64,000 nucleotides of DNA, taken from NCBI GenBank assembly GCA_014338405.1, contig JTDE01000024.1, positions 116,428 through 180,427 of the forward strand, in the 5' to 3' direction. The position numbers and the translations under genes were made by a program. Positions 34,860 through 45,406 of the stretch are shown in pieces (within the stretch, counting starts at the first letter, position 1; every line of letters starts with the position of its first letter). The notes under the pieces were generated by a model. That model saw only the letters and a list, made by a program, of their open reading frames with translations. It did no database searches and was not told the origin of the DNA. The stretch is from Paragonimus skrjabini miyazakii (Eukaryota; Platyhelminthes; Trematoda; Plagiorchiida; Troglotrematidae).

Positions 34860-35291
34860 AAATTATCCTCACTGAAAGTAGACTAAAATGTGCCCACAGA
34901 AATGCACACAGTACGACAGAATCAAATGATCAGCCAGATGATACGGCCATCCTGCACACCGAGGAAAGACCCAAGTAACTCGTTTGCCACACCAAACATT
35001 ATTTATGAATTCACTTGTATTTGTGGAGCTAAGCACATCGGTCGAGCGCTGAGAGTGCTTGGGACACGTGTTTCGAAGCACATCCCAAAGTGACCAGTGA
35101 AGAGCAAAGCCTGCACTGCCCAGTCTTCTATCACACGACATTTGGAAAAAACGGAACATAAAATTCAAGTAGAGAATGCCTTTCGTGTGTTGTATTGCCT
35201 AGCCTCTAAATATATTTATCATTTGCTGAGGCCGTTGCGATATACGTTTAAAAACCTTTTCTCTTTGTGTACAAAAACAAATGATAGTTAA
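34860..35291 (+). pseudogene. Penelope-like GIY-YIG nuclease fragment with one nonsense codon
   Basis: One frame from 34890 to 35291 reads SNSFATPNIIYEFTCICGA, then KHIGRALRVLGTRVSKHIPK. A TGA stands where the family has Trp (H-x-P-K-W). The frame continues PVKSKACTAQSSITRHLEK, then VENAFRVLYCLASKYIYHL and a basic end. The Y-I-G strand reads H-I-G, and the Arg and S-S-I-x-x-H-L blocks are kept. The Glu of E-H is Lys here, so the active site is damaged apart from the stop. The upstream P-F-K-G-D linker was not found. This is a more diverged lineage than the 31405 copy. Confidence 0.7.
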
Positions 35292-37069
35292 CCTATCACT
35301 ACCATGGTGTGAGGGGATTTTACTCATGTTTAAATCGTTCAAGTGGTTTTTATTATTAGTTGGATGTTTTAGTTATGCTGTTTACAAAAGTTTTTTGTCT
35401 TCTCTTGTCTTATGCATACTCTTAGGTTATCTATCAACTGTCGTTTATTTCCGCATGTCTCACTGTATGATCGATATTGTTTGTATCGGTAGCTCCTTAC
35501 TCAAACTGTCTAGAAGTCGAATATTTTTGTTTCTACTACCTGATGGCTGATTCGAACGTGACTCGTTCTGTGTGCTGTTGTTGTTGTTGTCGTTGCAGCA
35601 GATGAGTCTTTCTTAGTTCACGCTCATTTGAATTGATGCATGTTTATTGTTCATAGTCCATGCATCTTTACCGATTAAATCGGTCAAAATGTCTGTCTAG
35701 ATTACTATGTTCATTACAGAACCGGTAAACGTAGAAAAGTGCGAAGATGCCGACGCTCAGGACCTAGATGGAATTGTTGAATTCTAAAAGTTAGTTGCCA
35801 ACACGTGAGTCTTGTTTGCTGTTATTGATTACGTTTTTTATAACTCTGGCAGAAATATCAGGAAGGTTGGTAGAGGCAAGGGCGTAAATAGTGTGTCTGC
35901 TCTAGTCCGTCCGGTGCCGGTAAATATCATCATTTGCTACTTGTATGTGTAAAAATTCTTTGTTGTTTTAGTGTGTGGGTTTTGAATTATTTTGTATATG
36001 TTATAAGTATAAAATGTAGGAGTTTTCGAGGGGAAGCTCGCGGATTTTGACGAACTCATTGGAGAATTAGTTCGATAGGTCCTTTCTGCTGCTCAAAAAT
36101 TTTACCGGCAGCCGGTGACGATAATTAGTATTTCTATTGGCATTTACAGGTAAAGAATAGACCAACGCTTACTCGAAATTAATATACAGGTAGGTCATTG
36201 AAGCGCTTATTCGGCCGATTTGTACAAACCAATGGAAGTGAATGCTGTGATGCTCTCGGATATTGTAATGTAGCAAGGATTATCATCCAATAGTTGTTAA
36301 CCGGCCTTTGTGATTAATATTCCGCGAAAAATACCGTGAGCGCTTCACAAAGTGGATTTCATGGGGATCTTCAAGCCGTGGAGGTAAATTCATTACCATT
36401 GCGTTGGATCTGTTGAATTGTCCGCACTACTGGCAGCTATAATTCATTAATAAAAAAACCTAAATCAACAAAGTGGTTTCACAAAAAACCTGTTTAATTT
36501 TGTGAAAAAACGTTCTACGCGCTAGTAACTGCAGGAGACAAATTGCAGTCGTCAAGCCCTTCTGATGGTCCTCTCTCTGCAAAATATACCAAACTGTTAA
36601 CATAATTCCCAAAGCATATTCTGTTATATGTCAGTGGTATATAACTACTGCTACTGATGATTCGACCAGACCGCTTAAACAGTTTTGCTTAGTTTTTCAG
36701 TCAAAACAAGAGGAAAGTCTGTTAGTGGCTTCATGTAGGGAAGTGTATGAAAGTCAGGGGTAGAAACGCTGTCTCGTAGTCGACAAGTGTGTTACAGTTT
36801 GTGACGGAAGGAGGAAGAGTCTAATCATTTCGTGAATGCAATGCACATGATCATTACCCCAGTTCCTTCCATTCATATCGTTATCATTGAAAACATCCAC
36901 CTTTTATCAAAAATCATATAGATTAATGGTTAATTTGAGGACGATTGCGTACTATACAAAAGTTTCGTAATTACATTCGATGTGAATCTCCAAAGTGTTA
37001 AATGACAGCATTCTGATCCCAATGAAATTTAAATGTTACTTTTTTATTGGATAGCAATTTTGATGCAAG
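35292..37069. other. Unannotated DNA
   Basis: Directly after the nuclease remnant an 89-codon frame (35281-35550) is rich in Leu, Phe and Ser. It is probably a chance AT-rich hydrophobic frame. A short TTG run (TTGTTGTTGTTG) lies at about 35577. Nothing else is recognisable. Confidence 0.45.
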
Positions 37070-37168
37070 TGTAACCGTAGCAAAAACATTCAAATAGATG
37101 ATAGCACAATGGGACTAATGTTAGATGACATTCTGTTACCTGTCAATCAGTTGGTAGCATTAAGGAGA
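37070..37168 (+). CDS. Candidate exon 1 of an unknown three-exon gene
   Basis: I do not recognise this protein. The frame opens after a TTTTTATTGGATAG-rich tract. From an AG at 37068-37069 it reads CNRSKNIQIDDSTMGLMLDD, then ILLPVNQLVALRR, to a GTAAAC donor in phase 0. An earlier GTAGCA donor after ...NQL is also in phase 0. The upstream acceptor is not strong, and other AG choices at 37080 keep the same frame. Support comes mainly from phase agreement with the next two blocks. Confidence 0.25.
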
Positions 37169-37482
37169 GTAAACAGCCACGTACACTCAAGTCGTTTTAG
37201 TTACATATCCACTTGTTTTAGCCCACGGTTACCGTTTGTGTTAAACGTGGTCATATGTTTTATTACATATGATTATGTAAATTTAGACACATCTCGTTAG
37301 TTAAAAACTACATTCATCAACCCCTAGCCATTCTATAAATGGCTGGTTAAAAACAAATCGCATTGTCGTGTATCATGTTTAGACAGTTTAGACAGAACCA
37401 CTGTATACTCTTGATAATTTTGCAGCTAATGATTACTTAATGATTTTTAGAAAAATTAATGTATCTATCAGTACTTCTTTAG

Positions 37483-37772
37483 TCCCACAGAGGTAATGAA
37501 CATGAGAAGAAACTAAGCCCAAATTTGTCTACATTACTCAACTTTCATACTTGCCCCAATATTTCAAATCTAGACTACAATTGTAACATGTCTAATGAGT
37601 ATCCCAACGTAACTAATGAAAACAATAATGCAGCTCCCGGTTCTTCGAGGACTCCATCAAGTACTAGAAACTTGACAAAGGAAGATACGAACTTTGACTT
37701 TTCAAACGTTTGTTCCATAAGTATTCTGCTTTTCCGTCCGATCTTTCTCACTTCCATCAGTACAAACTTTAA
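37483..37772 (+). CDS. Candidate exon 2 of an unknown three-exon gene
   Basis: This is a 290-base open block after the acceptor CAGTACTTCTTTAG, entered in phase 0. It begins SHRGNEHEKKLSPNLSTLLN. The middle is rich in Asn, Ser and Thr (NMSNEYPNVTNENNNAAPGS), typical of a disordered region. It ends TSISTNF plus two bases before a GTGATC donor. The two leftover bases and the first base of the next block form an Asn codon. Because 96 open codons can arise by chance here, I rate it as possible only. Confidence 0.3.
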
Positions 37773-37897
37773 GTGATCCTCATAGATAAACCCCAAAGAA
37801 AATGGATATGAGAATTAGCTCACCGTACAACTCGCCATCCTGTCATACTGTTACTTCAGATGATCTAAAAATAACCATTTTGTATTTCCCTAATCAG

Positions 37898-38102
37898 TTA
37901 TGAAATTATCTTGAGTACGTTCATTGGCTACTGTATGCCATCTGTATGTCCGGTAACACATACTCAACCACTATTCAAGGATGTATCATATTTTGTTGCG
38001 ACACCTTTTCTAGTTAATCCTGTTTACTTTCAAGCAATGGAAAATGCTGTTTGCTGTCAACTAAATATCGCTCACATAGTTGCAACTTCTTTATTCCCCT
38101 AG
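37898..38102 (+). CDS. Candidate last exon of an unknown three-exon gene
   Basis: It follows a strong acceptor (TTTTGTATTTCCCTAATCAG) after a 125-base intron, a size usual for short invertebrate introns. In phase with exon 2 it reads YEIILSTFIGYCMPSVCPVT, then YFVATPFLVNPVYFQ and a Cys-containing end, stopping with TAG at 38100-38102. There is no clear membrane helix and no known domain. If the candidate receptor exons at 20295 and 53219 are real, this gene would be nested in that intron on the same strand, which is unusual and weakens one of the two models. Confidence 0.3.
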
Positions 38103-38143
38103 GTAATTGTAACATGCCAAAATGATCCAAATCCCACATACTA

Positions 38144-38256
38144 GAATAACCATTATGGCTGCGTTTGCCTTCCGTAAAATTTAGCTAGGGTGCTACAGTC
38201 GTAATGCTCTGAGATGTAGATTCCCCATAAAATAAAGTTGATGTTGAATTAATCAA
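38144..38256 (+). repeat. ~110-bp dispersed repeat, copy 1 (interrupted by mariner)
   Basis: GAATAACCATTATGGCTGCG through GTTGATGTTGAATTAATCAA matches 39931-40043 in direct orientation with about 20 substitutions. The mariner at 38257 begins at the TA where copy 2 reads GAATACAG. The repeat's family is unknown. Confidence 0.75.
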
Positions 38257-39024
38257 TACGAGGGGGAGTCAAAAAGTCAGGCCAATGTTTTTTATTCTGG
38301 TGAAGTTTTTCATAAAATTACATGAATTTATTCCCAGTTATAAATGATTGCATCATTTACGTTATGTAATAGTTTGTTTCTTACCTTTCATGTTTTTAGA
38401 CTCACAAGGAAAATTCAAAATGGCTGCCTCCGTAGAGTTGCGTCAAAAACAAAGAGCAGTGATTGAGTTTCTTGTTGCTGAGGGGGAAACCCCCGTGAAC
38501 ATTCACAGACGATTTACAAATGTGTTTGGGGACAATACTGTAGATTATAGCAATGAATGCAGGTAGGTTCGTCGTTTGAAGGATGAAAAGGTGGGAACTA
38601 TGAGCGTAGCCGATAAACCCCGTTCTGAACTTCTTGAACAAAGTCAAAGAGACAACACCTACTTTCAAAGGCTCGTGACAGGTGATGAAACATGGGTTCA
38701 TCATTATGAACCGGAATCAAAGAGGCAGTCAATAGAATGGCGCCATGATAGAGGGTTTGGGAGGCAAACATTATTCTAGTGACGAGGAAGTGAAAACCAC
38801 AGTGAAGAAGTGGCTCAAAGAACAGACAACAAAATTTTTACGAGGCAGGGATACATGCGCTCATTCAAAGGTGGAACGTTGCTATTGAGCGTAACGGTGA
38901 CTATGTTGAGAAGTAGGGATGTGATCCACAGAAGGCCAGCTTTATTTTGGTGTATAATACATGTTCCTGTGTTGGTAATTATACCTGTCCGAAATAAAAT
39001 GGCATTACTTGACTCCCCCTCGTA
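38257..39024 (+). mobile_element. mariner-type DNA transposon, internally deleted
   Basis: It has TA on both ends and 16-base inverted ends TACGAGGGGGAGTCAA (38257-38272, and reversed at 39009-39024). The length of 768 bp compares with about 1.3 kb for complete mariners. The inside reads as a transposase in fragments, so it moved by cut and paste in the past but is now non-autonomous. The inner parts of the ends differ (AAAGTCAGGCC against GTAATGCC), as usual for this group. Confidence 0.9.
38420..38919 (+). pseudogene. mariner transposase pseudogene
   Basis: Plus strand. MAASVELRQKQRAVIEFLVA, then GETPVNIHRRFTNVFGDNTV, is the N-terminal helix-turn-helix region. A TAG replaces Trp before VRRLKDEK, and the frame continues to VADKPRS, where a block is deleted. 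VTGDETWVHHYEPESKRQS holds the first catalytic Asp of the D,D34D triad. After EWRHDRGFG another deletion removes the second and third catalytic Asp regions. The C-terminus follows in two more frames: HYSSDEEVKTTVKKWLKEQ, then FYEAGIHALIQRWNVAIERN, ending in DYVEK and TAG at 38917-38919. It is inactive for lack of the triad. Confidence 0.88.
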
Positions 39025-39930
39025 CAATTCTAATAAGCCCAAACAAAATAGAAACGAGAATCTAATGACTGTTTTCGGAAGAGGCTGGCGGAAAAAGCCG
39101 TGATAATGCGAAAGCTGAGGTTTTGCTCAGAGTGGTGTTCAATAAATCATATTCGTTTTTTTACCTTAAGCTGATTGGACGATCCAGATCTTGGAATCTC
39201 AGTGGGAGTTAGTGGGAAAAATACTATCTTCTGTGGAAAACATCGGGCAATCTACACACCTATGAATATGACCGTTGGTTTAACAATGATACTTCGGTCA
39301 TACCAAATGTGGGGTAAGTGAAGCAGTGATCGACGTGGAATGTTTGAAGTTAAAATTCAAATGCTTGAAGAGGTCTGTGTCAATGACATACCCCATCAAA
39401 AAATGAAACATGGGTCTAATGTTTGTTTTCACAATGGACTAACTAAAACATGCGTAAGAGCGTAGATGCCTCAACGAAGTGTTACAGAGATTTAGTTCAC
39501 AATAATACCTAACGAAAATCACAAAAAGGTTCGTCATTAATCAGCATGTCATTTTGAATCTGAAAAAGTAGCTTATTAAGAAACTTGCCATTTATAATTC
39601 ATCTCAGTTTGCACATTTTCTGCATAAATACATGAACTAGGATAACTATGCTTAGAAAAAAGTACTTTAGGATAATAGAAAACCAAGTGAATAAGAATTA
39701 AGCCAGATATCTAAATGTGATTGCAAAATACCGGCAATCCTCAGCTGATTGATGCTTCACTCTGATAAGCATACTGTACAAGCCTTGATAAACATCGAAA
39801 CATCAGGACAATACTAGAAACAGTCTCCAGTGGAAAGACTTGAGGACGATACTGTCATATTACGTGGACATCAGTATTACCTCAAGAAGCTTCATGAGAG
39901 CGTCAACAGTGATTCAAGTCCTAAGTGATA
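39025..39930. other. Unannotated DNA between mariner and repeat copy 2
   Basis: Nothing recognisable in about 900 bases. Confidence 0.5.
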
Positions 39931-40043
39931 GAACAACCATTATGGCTACGTTTGCCTTCCGTAAAGTTTAACTGGGGCGTTACAGTCGTAACGTTCTGAG
40001 ATTTGGACTCCTCAAAGAACAGAGTTGATGTTGAATTAACGAA
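39931..40043 (+). repeat. ~110-bp dispersed repeat, copy 2
   Basis: Direct repeat of 38144-38256, starting GAACAACCATTATGGCTACG and ending GATGTTGAATTAACGAA. This copy is uninterrupted and shows the likely pre-insertion sequence around the TA used by the mariner. Confidence 0.75.
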
Positions 40044-40746
40044 TACAGATATTTCATGTTTGAGTTCTCAGCATGAATATCCAGTTCTGCTAGTGGAGTA
40101 TTTGCCGCTTACATGCATGTTGATTGGAAGAGAACGAAAGTTCAAACGTTTCGCTACTGAGTTTCTTCTATGCTAATATAACAATCGCATGGTTTATCAG
40201 CATTACAGGTGTAGAACGCAACAATGACTTTCATGTATTGCAGCTTCAATTGCTTGAGAAATCGTGTCAGGCCACTTGAGCATTTCGGTAATTTAGTGAC
40301 TGTCATATGTAACGGAGTAGGCGAATAACTGAGTCCATAAGCAAACCCTTTGGACATCTGGCGTAACGTCCTATCCAACCTAGTTTAACAGCTGCCGCCC
40401 AAGGATATGTTATTCATATAGTTGTTTAATGTCCATCGCATTGTCTGTTCCAAATTAACAAATTCAACAAGTTCATAGCTAAAAAATGTTCGTTGCAATT
40501 CCAGTTAAAAGCCGTCGTATGGCCCTAAAACGATCGAACTTGCTGAACAGTATATAAACAGTATATAAATCCGACCAAACAGACATTTCATCAGATGCAG
40601 GCAGTGGCGTCGGTGGTTTCCAGCGTGAACTGTTTGAGAAATCCAACTGGGGCAGTCAATCTCTTGGATCATTTGTAGATTCCATATGAGACAGTGGGAC
40701 GGGGAGGTAACCGAATCCAAATGTGAAAGTTTTGAGCTCCTGGTGT
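40044..40746. other. Unannotated DNA
   Basis: No gene. An 11-base unit (CAGTATATAAA) is tandemly duplicated at 40548-40569. The last 40 bases run into the tRNA-like sequence. Confidence 0.45.
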
Positions 40747-40826
40747 GGCTTCGTAGCTCAGCTGGTAGAGCGCTTGCCACGCTGAGGCATGGTGTTTCTG
40801 TCGCTGGTTCGAATCCAGCCGAAGCC
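40747..40826 (+). tRNA. tRNA-like sequence, probably a tRNA pseudogene or SINE head
   Basis: The acceptor stem GGCTTCG/CGAAGCC is perfect. The D arm is GCTC...GAGC with an A-box match (TAGCTCAGCTGG). The T arm GCTGG-TTCGAAT-CCAGC is perfect with a full B-box (GGTTCGAATCC). The anticodon arm is abnormal: only TGCC/GGCA pairs around the loop ACGCTGA, position 33 is C rather than U, and about 12 extra bases lie before the T stem. No CCA is encoded, as expected in eukaryotes. The anticodon cannot be assigned safely (GCT by position). The odd centre with an intact promoter argues for a polymerase III-derived repeat rather than a working tRNA. Confidence 0.6.
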
Positions 40827-43800
40827 CTGACTTTTCACAGTTGGGTCTCATCTAAATTCATACATCTGCCACACTACTTATTAGTAATACAAATCTTGAT
40901 TAACTTAGTATTTTCTAACTTTCATTTACGAATTACCTTTAATTAGCCTGACAGAACTCTATTTGTCAACGCCTCAAGACATGTTATCCCGGTGATGACT
41001 ATCGGCCAAGTGACTCACAGTAACACGGTTTGACCTTCTGTATCAAGTAGCTGAATAGACCATCACTAGAAAGCCGTACGCCAGTAATTCATCTTTCAAA
41101 TTCAGGACTATAAACAAACAATCAGCGAACAAACAATTTAAGCTTGTTATACTGGATGCTTCCTACTGCGAAATGCGAGTAGTTACCTCAGTGATTCAGC
41201 CACTGAATGTTCTCTGAACAGTGGTTGCAGTAGGATGAGCTGTCTTCAACCGCTCTCGTTTATGTTTCACTTGAATTAATTTCAAACGTTTGAGACGTTA
41301 TGTACTTGTAGCTTAACAGTAAATGGAAAAGTACAATCTCCGTACTCACCGCAAAAAGTAAGAAATTAGACTGAAACATGATATTATTACGTGCAATCTT
41401 TTTCTCACTTTTCCTATAGAAACAACAAACGCAGTAAAGTGAAGGAATATTATAGCAAGTAGGAGACAAAATATCTGGGTAGTTAAACATAAGGGTACCA
41501 AGACCGTTGGATTTCCACAGTGATCGAACCCAAACAACATATAAATCGGTCATGGTCTACTGTCCTCTGTAAATGACTGATATTTGATAAACCAAAGCAA
41601 ACGGGAGTAGATGGTGGCTTGCAGCACAGTGCGGTGCGAACTGACATGAACTTTAATGGGTGGTCACAATTTTTTCGAACGTGACTGACCAGCACGGACC
41701 CAGAGCTGAAAATGTTATTGATGTCATGGACGGCAACATATGCTAATGAATCAAACCATTGATTGTCTTCTGAATGTTACATAGTAAAAGACACACTGTT
41801 GATTTTGGTTCTATATTCTTCTCTATTTTACTGTCTGGTCCGTTTTAAAAATATGTGTCAAGCGCTATTTTCGGTCAGATTAGCTCTCAGCAGTAATGTA
41901 TATGCTTAATTGGCCGAGAGTTTCACTCGGCTACGTGTGCTATTGAACAGACCATGTTGACATGTAGACCGCTGAGTTGTTATTGCGACTGGTTGCAGCA
42001 TCAGGGCTGAACATCAGGTCACAGTTGCATGTGGTAGTATTCACCTAACCAGACGCTATAATCACATTGTCCCTCCGGTAACTTGGATGTTTAAAGACAT
42101 ACTGGGCGACGCAAAGAGGATTCTCAACAAGCGAGTTGCAGATTCAGCTGACATATTGTTTTCCACTATCCATGTAAACGTTGTCAGTCTCCTGCAACTT
42201 CTAGATCATTTTCTGAAGAAATACACGTAATTATTCATATCGAATATTGATTTTAAAAGTTCAGGTGCATCTTACTCTCAGTTAGTTTGCCGTGTTCTGA
42301 ATTTCCATTGTTTATTTCATGTTTTTTTATGTTGGTCAATACTTCTCACTTCCACACTGTGAATTCGGAAGTCTTTGTCGTCTCCTGATGTTTGTATTCC
42401 ATATCTTATGTGAAGTTCAGAAATAGTTTGCTTGCATACCGATCCGTAAACGTGATTCTGAGATGTAAAACACAATCGAAAGGAGTGCGATAAATGCTGG
42501 TTACTTGAGAATAACAAGTTTACAGCATGATTCTAAACAGTCAGAGACAGAATGTTCCTTGAAAAACTGTTTTCTACTTCCAATACTAATTCACATATTG
42601 CCTCAGATGGGACATCGTTCAATCCAACAAGAGCCCGACGTTAAATATGTTTACAGCGAAGTATCTCATCCGTTAACTGGCCCGTAATTGTTAGAGGATG
42701 AACCGTCAGAACTTTCTGAAAAGTATTTTAATACCGAAAATTATTGATGGCTTTCGGCGGTATGGTAGTTTCTATGTCCCAAAGGACGTTGTGATTACGA
42801 TCCAGGCAGTAAGGATAGTGTGGTAAATATTCGAATACCAACTACATAAGTTGTGCAGAACTATAATGATACGTTATCGTTTTTAGCTAAGACACACTGT
42901 TTTTTAAGAAAGACACACTGGATTCCTTTTAGGTGAAATCTACTGATTTACTGGTCAATTATCTGTATCTCAAGTCATTACTTGGGTAGGGAATTTAGTG
43001 GCTGTCGTCTTGAATGTCTTCATTGCTTTCAAACTATCCGCTTGATGTTGTTCACTTAGTATTTGCTACCATCGCTTAATCCGTATGCTCTGCAAGCCAA
43101 AACGATCAACTATAAGTCTGTATGAGTAAGTTGATTGATAGTGAAACAGCAAAATCTGCAACCAACTTACCGTTTTAATTCGCGACCTCACAGAAACAAA
43201 CAAGAAGCCAAATTTTACTACATACTGACACACTGTTTTGATATTATTGCCCTTTTTCGCGTTTTCTCATTGTTTTTAAGAAATAAAACGCGAATTGCAA
43301 ATATTCTAAAGCATACTTATACGTTGTAGTATGAAAATCAACGTGAACATGTTAAATGTTGGCCAATAAATTCCAAAATACGACTGGACATTCAACTTAC
43401 ACATGCACAAGTATGAAGCCTAGTTCCATCGTCTAACAACAAAAATTACATTCTTACGTATTTTCTAAATGTCTGCTTTTCTAACACACATCTTATCTCA
43501 GCAAAACTTACATTTATTTAAAGGTCAGCTCTGGCTACATTCGAAAACAAAATGAGGGAACTGTTTGCCCATTTCACTTAGACTCATTCACATCAAAGCA
43601 AGTAGAATTTTGACCGCTGTAAAATGACATTCACTGGTAAAATTTGTGGCTTGTCTGCTTGTGTTTGTATAATGCAAAACGCAACCCAGTCAGCCCACAG
43701 ACCGACCATTCTTATCAGAAATGTCCACTCTAAATCTCAACAAGATTGGCGGCAGAATTTCGGCATACCCACATCAAAACAAACTAGCCAGTACACCGTA

Positions 43801-44792
43801 TCAGACTTGCTTTTGTAGTTATCAAAATAGCTTAATGTGCTTCTGACCACAGAGGGAAATAAGCTCCGCCCAAACATCCGTAGTCGCATTCGGAATACCA
43901 TTGACAAACCATGAACAATACGTAGTACCATCAGCTAAGTCACCTCCAAAACAAGGTCCCTAATGTGTACGTAATATTGACCTGCATGCCGTTGACCTCA
44001 GATGTATTTTTGAGTTTTAGCTATTCGCAGACTGAGTAATGGATAGAAGACATTTAGGCGGGTTGTATAACTAATGTGGTCAATCTTTCCCGTTTGACAT
44101 GCATCATCGACCAAGTTAATTATGATGAGCAGAAAGAATAAATTGTGTTTTCAGAAGCAACTACATATGTGTAAGTGATCAACTTTCCGTTGAACAGTCC
44201 ACAGTTCAGTCGTTTTATAAACTACACAACCAGATAGCTGGGTTTTACCTCGTCAAAGTGTCTGCGCTGCTTTTGGACGTTTTACACGGAACAGTGTTGA
44301 ATGATTGTGAATGTCAACATATAAGAACGTATTGCAACTGAAAGCGTATACGAAAACTGTTTGGTTATCAATTTATCTTTCAATTCACGATCTGAGGATT
44401 ACAAGATAGTTTGTGATATTAAACCGACCGACGAATTCTGTGTAAACTCTACTTCCACGAATCTGACTAGCTCCACAATAATGCACATGAGCCAGTGGAA
44501 AAACATGCAGGCGCACGGTGAATGAAAGAATGTTTCGGTTTACTGTATATGTCTGTACATAACTATCCACTTGAATTTCCCTATACATCAATCGTTTACT
44601 TAATGTTAACATTGTTAGTTCGCCTTATATTTTACCTTGTGTCATTCACTCGACTCTGAAATAGTCAGTGTTTTCAAATCCCTAACAAGCCGGTTTTTTT
44701 AGGAAATACATTCAAATTCAACAGTTACCAAACAGTAGCCGATGTGTGAATTGAACAGTCATCATTACTCGCACCAGTTTTCGTAGTAATGT
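40827..44792. other. Unannotated DNA
   Basis: No recognisable gene in 4 kb. Frames of 60-97 codons at 41260-41695, 42317-42687 and 43135-43931 show no domain. If the tRNA-like sequence is a SINE head, its body would be the first 100-200 bases here. Confidence 0.45.
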
Positions 44793-44899
44793 TATTGGTA
44801 TGTTCGCCGAGCTTGGCATTTAGGTTGCAAACGTTTCATAACCAAGCGAGGTGACGTCATCATTGCGTAGATGTTTTGGCGTATAGTTTGTGAGCATGG
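44793..44899. repeat. Left inverted-repeat arm of Penelope-like fragment
   Basis: It is the reverse complement of 45302-45406 at roughly 90 percent identity (TATGTTCGCCGAGCTTGGCA faces TGCCAAGCTCGGCGAACATA). It overlaps the last codons of the RT fragment. On the minus strand it holds a damaged version of the hammerhead-like sequence of the right arm. Confidence 0.8.
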
Positions 44900-45301
44900 A
44901 GTTTGGTGAGATTGCATATGCTTTCCGATTTTAATGATTCATCCAGTTGGAGATTTTCCACTAGCAGCGTTCGTAATGTTTCTTTGACTAGGGTGAGGTC
45001 AGTGGACATGAAGAGTGTTGTGAAGTCAAACGAAATCATTGCTTTGTCTTCTTCTATCCTAATGTTTTTAGCCTGCCCAAGAATTGCATAGTGTTGCTGT
45101 TGGAATATTTTGATCCGTTGACGAGACATCTTAGTCATTTGGGTAAGTATTTTATCAAATTGTAAGTCGGTGTTCCCGGCAAGGATACAAATGGTCGCAG
45201 TTAGCTGTCATTTTTATGTATTTGCGGTAGTCCGTAGAACCGAGCAGTGTTTGCAAAATTCGGTTGCAATTTTGAGCCTTCCTGTTTGGTTATCTCAATC
45301 T
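44860..45301 (-). pseudogene. Penelope-like reverse transcriptase N-terminal fragment
   Basis: Minus strand. ARFYGLPQIHKND, then a stop, then LRPFVSLPGTPTYNLIKYL are the first RT blocks diagnostic of the Penelope family (F-Y-G-L-P-K-x-H-K and L-R-P-I-V-S). After a stop and shift, a 92-codon frame contains EDKAMISFDFTTLFMSTDL, motif A with its Asp kept, and VKETLRTLLVENLQLD. Motifs B to E and the GIY-YIG end are missing because the inverted arm follows directly. The flanking arms suggest terminal repeats of the same element. Confidence 0.75.
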
Positions 45302-45406
45302 CCACGCTCAAAACTATACACTAAAACACCTACGCACTGATGATGTCACCTCGCTTGGTGATGAAACGTTTGCAATCTAAGTGCCAAGCTCGGCGAACAT
45401 ACCAAT
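45302..45406. repeat. Right inverted-repeat arm of Penelope-like fragment
   Basis: Reverse complement of 44793-44899. On the plus strand it contains GCA, CTGATGA, TGTCACC...GGTGAT, GAAACGTT and TGC (45335-45373). This order resembles a minimal hammerhead: stem I GCA/TGC, core CTGATGA and GAAA, a five- or six-pair stem II, and a tiny stem III. One extra base after CTGATGA breaks the standard core, so the ribozyme reading is uncertain. Confidence 0.7.

Noticed and set aside
40669..40946. Open frames over the tRNA-like region on both strands
   Set aside because: They are translations of the tRNA-like sequence and have no protein meaning; similar spurious proteins are common in flatworm gene sets.
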